A model generated the notes under the pieces. That model saw nothing but the letters and a program-made list of their open reading frames with translations. It was not told the origin of the DNA and made no database searches. 64,000 nt of DNA, from contig NW_020312303.1 in NCBI RefSeq assembly GCF_002999335.1, forward strand, positions 1 through 64,000. Reading direction: 5' to 3'. A program made the translations under genes and the position numbers. Of the stretch, positions 59,364 through 64,000 are shown piece by piece. The stretch is from Cyclospora cayetanensis (taxonomy: Eukaryota > Apicomplexa > Conoidasida > Eucoccidiorida > Eimeriidae). Position 1 is the stretch's first letter. Each line of letters starts with the position of its first letter.

Positions 59364-61687
59364 AATGCGTAGCCGCGTAATCTGTTACCAGGATTCAAAT
59401 TCTCTGAAGATTTAAAGGAAGTGGGATATTATTTTGTTGTCGTTTCGAAGCTGTTTGTTGGCATGTCATGTGGTTACACATTGAAGCTTCCGTTAATGGC
59501 AATCCTTAGGGCTTTGAGCTCTAACTATAAAAAGGGCTACATTTTGGCATGCTATCTCATATTAGCAGCAAGCGTCAAGCCTACTGATTTGAATGCAGTT
59601 CATCAACCTTTTCCTCACATGAAGTCGGCTACGCATTCACGTGTCTGCTTTCCACGTTGTGTACACACAGAATGCCATGTGCCAATAAAGTTGTGTACAA
59701 TCCAAGGATATTCTAAGAGCAGTCACGATATCAAAAGCTACATGCTTTGGCGAAATAGACCTGGCTGGCTCGCCGCCAGCCTGTGTTTATTTGGGATTCT
59801 GTTTGGGCTTCGCTGCCGAGGGCGTTAAGCGCAACCGGTAGTGCGTGGGTCTTAGAATCCGAGGGTCGCTGGAGAGTGACGTTAGTAGATAACAACCAGA
59901 ACCAAATTTCAATTTTTTTGTTTTACAGTTTTAATTTAAAGAACCTCACAGGGTCGTCTGCTATCACTGAGACCTCGAGATTTACCACTTTACCTAGCAA
60001 GGCGACTATTCCCGTCGTGATTAGTACAAATCAACGCCCTTCAATATCGCATTCGAGGATAACCTGGGTGGAGACTTCAGTGTAGAGCTCTGTCAGTGAC
60101 TGGTGCATTCATGTGAAGCCAGGGAGACAGTGGAGGCACTTGAAGAGTGTCCTTTTCCCCCTTCATGCGAAAAGCATTGCCATCCATGCTGTGGTCATCG
60201 TTTATCTCTCCTGGGTGCCTACACTGCAACATCTTGGCGTAATTATGCGGTTACTGCCTTGAGGCTGTCACTTGATCGCTTGGCCTTTATATCACCCAAT
60301 GCAGCGTTGTACGCGCGATTCTTCCCGTGTATCCAAAAGGCTTCTGCTTTGTCAATGTGGCCCGCACATGTGGATGCTTGCACCTGTAAAAACAAGCTTT
60401 TACTGTTGACGCGATTCAATGCAAAAGCAGTCGGTAGCTATATTTTTGTGTTATGGAAGAGATCTAGCTTGCTATGTACTGCACAGAGGTACGATGGGCT
60501 AGCCAACCTAGCAGGAGCTGAAATCCATGACCAGGCGGTGGGAAGGATGCAAGCGTCAGCCAAAATAGACTGTAGACCGTCTGCTGAGCTTCGGGATCAG
60601 ATTTAAGACCATACAGATGTCAACGATGATATGGTAGATTTTAAACTCCAAGGAGCAAACGAACAGAACAGATGCACCGTAGCCTACTTGGCCTGCAGTT
60701 TCTTGCGCTCTCTAAGCATCGAAAATGCAGGAGGTTATCTGAAAATTGAGACATCGGGGTTTACCGCACACCTCCTAGCTCCGTTAAAAAGTGCACACGA
60801 CAAATTAGCGGCAACGAAGGTTGAATTCAAGGACAGTTCGGCTGCACTAATTGCAGTGCTATCACCCTATCAATTTCTTCGTCAAGTAAACTTGATATTT
60901 ACTATGAAGACATGAACGAAGAGGCTATAGTGCGTGAAAAATAGCCTGAGCTTGCTGGAAGGCAAAGCCTTTCCCTTTTAGCCACAGTTACCGATGGGAG
61001 AACAGGCAGTAGCTGACAACTTTCCAGCTGGTGTTAAGCAGCCTATATACGTATAAAGCATCTTCAATGTACAGGCCATCTTTGGGTTTAAAGCCTGGCA
61101 AAGAACTGATTACTCAAGCCCAGAAGTAAATTGTTCAAATATGCAATCCGGACTGCCAAACTGCTGCATTCGGCCCAACGAGCTTGAGCGCATTTCGGGG
61201 CTCAGGGCAATATCTTAGCTCATGTTTAGGAAATACAGTCACCGCACAAGAGACGCTTAACAAAAGTGAAATTGGGGTCCTTGAAATTTAAGATTTCCAG
61301 CAATCCTATGCTCAAATGCTCGTGGGTCTGCGGTTGAAGTCCCCCAGGCCAGGCGCCGGACTTGGAGACCCTTGCAGCCACATCCTGCTAAGGACGTTCG
61401 GCTCCATACCGCAGCTCACCAGTAAGAGGCATTCAAAATTCTAGCTGGCTTAAGGCAGTGCTTTATCAAGCCATGGTTTCGCAGTGTAGTTGTGTCCTTG
61501 CCATGGTTTCCGGCTTTGGTTCCTGGTTCGGTTGAAAAGCAGCCTCGTAGTGTCTAAATGTGCTCCCCCAAGTTCCTAATATCGTCTAGGGCTGTACCTT
61601 GAGCAAGGCACTAGCGGTAGCGCAGCATCCAGAATATAATGCTATCACCAAAGCTTGGATTTCAATGTACACTGCAAAAATCTGATT
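59364..61687. other. Region downstream of the dynein gene, no recognised gene
   Basis: Should hold the dynein 3' untranslated region. Open frames of 135 (59,421), 167 (60,103) and 94 (60,631) codons on the + strand have no recognisable domain or dynein similarity, and I do not call them genes. No repeats were identified. Confidence 0.4.
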
Positions 61688-62020
61688 CTATGCCAAGTCC
61701 TTGTTCCTAGCATAACTACAGCGTTCATATATTGAAACGGCGCCTTTAGTGTCGGTCCACACAAGCATAACTACCCCGGTGGATTCAGGATGCCCATCAG
61801 AGATGCATATGCTAATTTCCGGTATGTAGTTCGATAGATCTACCCTTGGTAAGCTGAGCTGCACAGTTACCGGGGAATAGTCTGCCCGTAGCGAGGAAGT
61901 CAGACGTACCTGCATGCGTGAGGCTGCGTAGGGCAAGCTGAATGGAAGTCGATAACTGAATGGTTGCTCAGAAAGAAGCATCTTTGTGGTTTTGTTTGCA
62001 CTATCCACAGTCACTCCAAG
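61688..62020 (-). other. Possible terminal exon of an unknown gene
   Basis: A - strand frame of 110 codons, from a good acceptor (GTGATGCAG) at 62,020 to a TAG-terminated end at 61,688, reads like real protein (FSYRLPFSLPYAASRMQ, VQLSLPRVDLSNYIPEISI, VVMLVWTDTKGAVSIYE), with a beta-strand look. An internal CAG|GTACGT donor at 61,909 offers a 37-codon alternative exon. I do not recognise the family and found no upstream exons. Confidence 0.3.
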
Positions 62021-64000
62021 CTGCATCACCCAATGGCAGTGCCTTGTTTTAGCGCAAGGGGCAAACAATTACATGTAGTGTCTGTGCCAGCCCGTACTCT
62101 TTGAAACTATCTGTTCGTCACTGCGCGCACGACAATTTCATGCTGTTGACCATTTTTATAAACTCGCTGCAGCCTTTATATGAGCCCCTCGCTCCCTTTT
62201 TTGGACACTATCTCATACACGTGATATAGTACCACGTCCCTCTTTGATGATACTGCATTTAGCCTTCATCCTTAATTTTGAACCCCTTTTACCTACGAGT
62301 GCCCTGTATGCAAGATCGCAAGCACTGCTCCGGAATTTGGCTGCCTTGTGGTCCCGCGGTAGCCTAATGCTACGGCCATGGCGCATAGACCTACAGCACA
62401 TGCTGACTGAACAGGGGAATGGGTCAGTAGACTAAATGGACAGCTTTATGATGGTACCCTACGAAAATGCCCCAGCAAACGTCACTGAGAAGCCGCAATT
62501 CGCTTAGGAAGAAGCGCATGCAAATGAACTTCTACATTATGCTCGGATTTTAGCGAAGCGTACGCCTTTGTGGTATTGGAGCCAACGACATAGGCTTAGT
62601 TCACGCACCAGCACAGTGCATGCAGTGAATTGGCACTACAATCGCACTTCTAGCTGCCTTTGTCGCAGTTGAAGGCCCTTTCTCAAAGCACTAACACCTA
62701 CACAGCTAGAGCCCCTGCATGTCCGCAGTCCGCCGAAACCTTGAGCCTCTAATAGTGTTGATGTAGTTGCACGATCATCAATACCAAAACCCATTACACA
62801 AATCGAGTGCCGGAGACACTTGTGGAGACTGGCATTATTCTTGACTCTGTTGTGATTGCGTGGTATTCACACATGTACTTGAACTTGGCTAGAAGACTAA
62901 ACTCAACCATGGGCAGCGTTGAATACTGTACTAGTGACAAAATCTTGTTTTCATATAGGTTATTTGACTGAAGCGATATTGACGCTTACTGGCCTAATGA
63001 GGAAGCTACTAACCCGAGGCCATAACTTCGGTTGCACGCCAAATCGCACGGGAATTGTTTGATGATCAGAAAGCGCTGACGAGGATTCTTGTTTTTGGCG
63101 GTGGGCTCTGACATGCAGGCTTGCAGTGGCCGACCCAGAGAGCACTCAAGCGCAGCAACAGATATTGGTCCCAAGGCACTCTTTTTGAAGCATTCTTAGT
63201 GTTTTCAAAAGGCAGAGTTAAGTTTTTCTTGAGATAGAGTTTGCTAGGAGCTTTAGGAAGATTGAGCAGAGTGGCCTTTTTAGCCAATAAAACGTAAAGG
63301 CAGGGGTTTTCCCGTCGCAGTAATTACGTTTGGATAATCAGCATGTTTGTTTGTATATCTCAGTTGTCGCAACAATGTCTTGCTTGATCTCATAAGGATG
63401 CTTTGTGTGTGTCCACAGGACGCGACGCATGTAATTTTGAAAGTCTGAGAGGGAGGCAAAAGGGGAAGGCGAATGCGTTCTCGGTATTACATTCAGTAGC
63501 TTTATATCGAAGTTGTATTGAGTTTGTTCTTAGTCTGTCGACGGAGAGCCTATATGAAGCGCTATACTGTATTGCATCCATTGCTTCAATGCAGCCGCAC
63601 GTACACTGGATGTGGATGCCGTGGGGTGACATGTTTCCCTGTAGCAGTCGTCTGGTTGGACCGTACCGTTTGTTAACCCAAAAATCTGAGTTTTTTGTCA
63701 GCAGTTGGGGGGAAATTACACTCTGGCATTGCAAGCTGCCCCTGGCGCAGCGCCTGTTCGGACGGCAGAGGTCGCGGTAGCCCCACAGCTGACATAAAGT
63801 CGTTGTTTGCTAGCGTATTAAATGCCTATGGGCGTGTCGATGAGTAGTGCCGACCAAAATTGTATGATGACCGTAAGGCTGAGTAAGTACCAGAAGATTT
63901 ATTCGCCTTCCTTTGTACTCCACAGATAAAGTGAAACAAGCGTTCCGTGCGGCGTCTTTACTGAGGTGAAAAGCTCTTCGTTGGTGACTGTACTCGTGCC
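62021..64000. other. Gene-poor region to the window end
   Basis: No recognised gene. The frame at 63,403-63,780 (+, 125 codons) overlaps an equally long frame on the other strand, has no known domain and is not called. One short repeat copy is listed separately. Confidence 0.4.
63210..63290 (-). repeat. Short dispersed repeat (family C), copy 2
   Basis: Matches the block at about 22,735-22,805 ('tcttgagatagagtttgcta', then 'tttaggaagattgagcagag'). Nothing indicates its class. Confidence 0.4.

Noticed and set aside
60103..60606. 167-codon + strand frame downstream of the dynein
   Set aside because: No domain, Cys/Leu-rich mixed composition and no splice context; could be chance.
1..64000. 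tRNA, rRNA, CRISPR arrays, bacterial operons or prophage
   Set aside because: No T-loop/anticodon arrangement, no ribosomal motif and no regularly spaced repeats were seen; gene structure is plainly eukaryotic.

Overview
This is a eukaryotic nuclear window. The genes are split by many introns of roughly 100-340 nt with GT-AG borders (one GC-AG), there is no operon structure, and long gene-poor tracts are littered with decayed retroelements. Three of the five recognisable genes are flagellar or basal-body components, and the introns and protein sequences look alveolate. I infer an apicomplexan, most likely a coccidian whose only flagellated stage is the male gamete. The CAG/homopolymer repeats usual in Eimeria are missing, so genus is open.

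Layout. 1-12.7 kb: gene-poor, with a decayed Ty3/gypsy element whose remaining domains (reverse transcriptase, RNase H, integrase) are still in order on the + strand at 7.7-10.2 kb, a second RT scrap at 3.7 kb, and copies of a dispersed repeat. 12.70-16.81 kb (+): an 11-exon KIN17 gene of 430 codons whose reading frame closes through every junction. 17.34-18.41 kb (-): a long single-exon frame for a secreted Ser/Pro-rich protein. 18.4-24.6 kb: repeats and non-coding DNA, including a tandemly duplicated ~350-bp unit. 24.69-27.86 kb (-): epsilon-tubulin in 12 exons, 494 codons. 28-35 kb: non-coding DNA with a second Ty3/gypsy relic (protease and RT, - strand) and a second copy of the 20.8-kb repeat. 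35.3-36.73 kb (-): the first four exons of a CFAP53 homologue. 38.23-59.36 kb (+): a very large axonemal dynein heavy chain, closest to DNAH1 by my reading, with about 30 exons and about 5,100 codons. 59.4-64 kb: mostly unassigned, with one possible exon on the - strand.

How they fit together. Epsilon-tubulin acts in basal-body triplets, CFAP53 is a doublet/axonemal coiled-coil protein, and DNAH1-type dynein is an inner-arm motor; CFAP53 and the dynein are head-to-head across 1.5 kb. All would be needed in the flagellated gamete. KIN17 is a nuclear RNA/DNA-binding housekeeping protein. Exon borders were worked out by eye from frame, splice consensus and remembered family sequences; no alignment was run.
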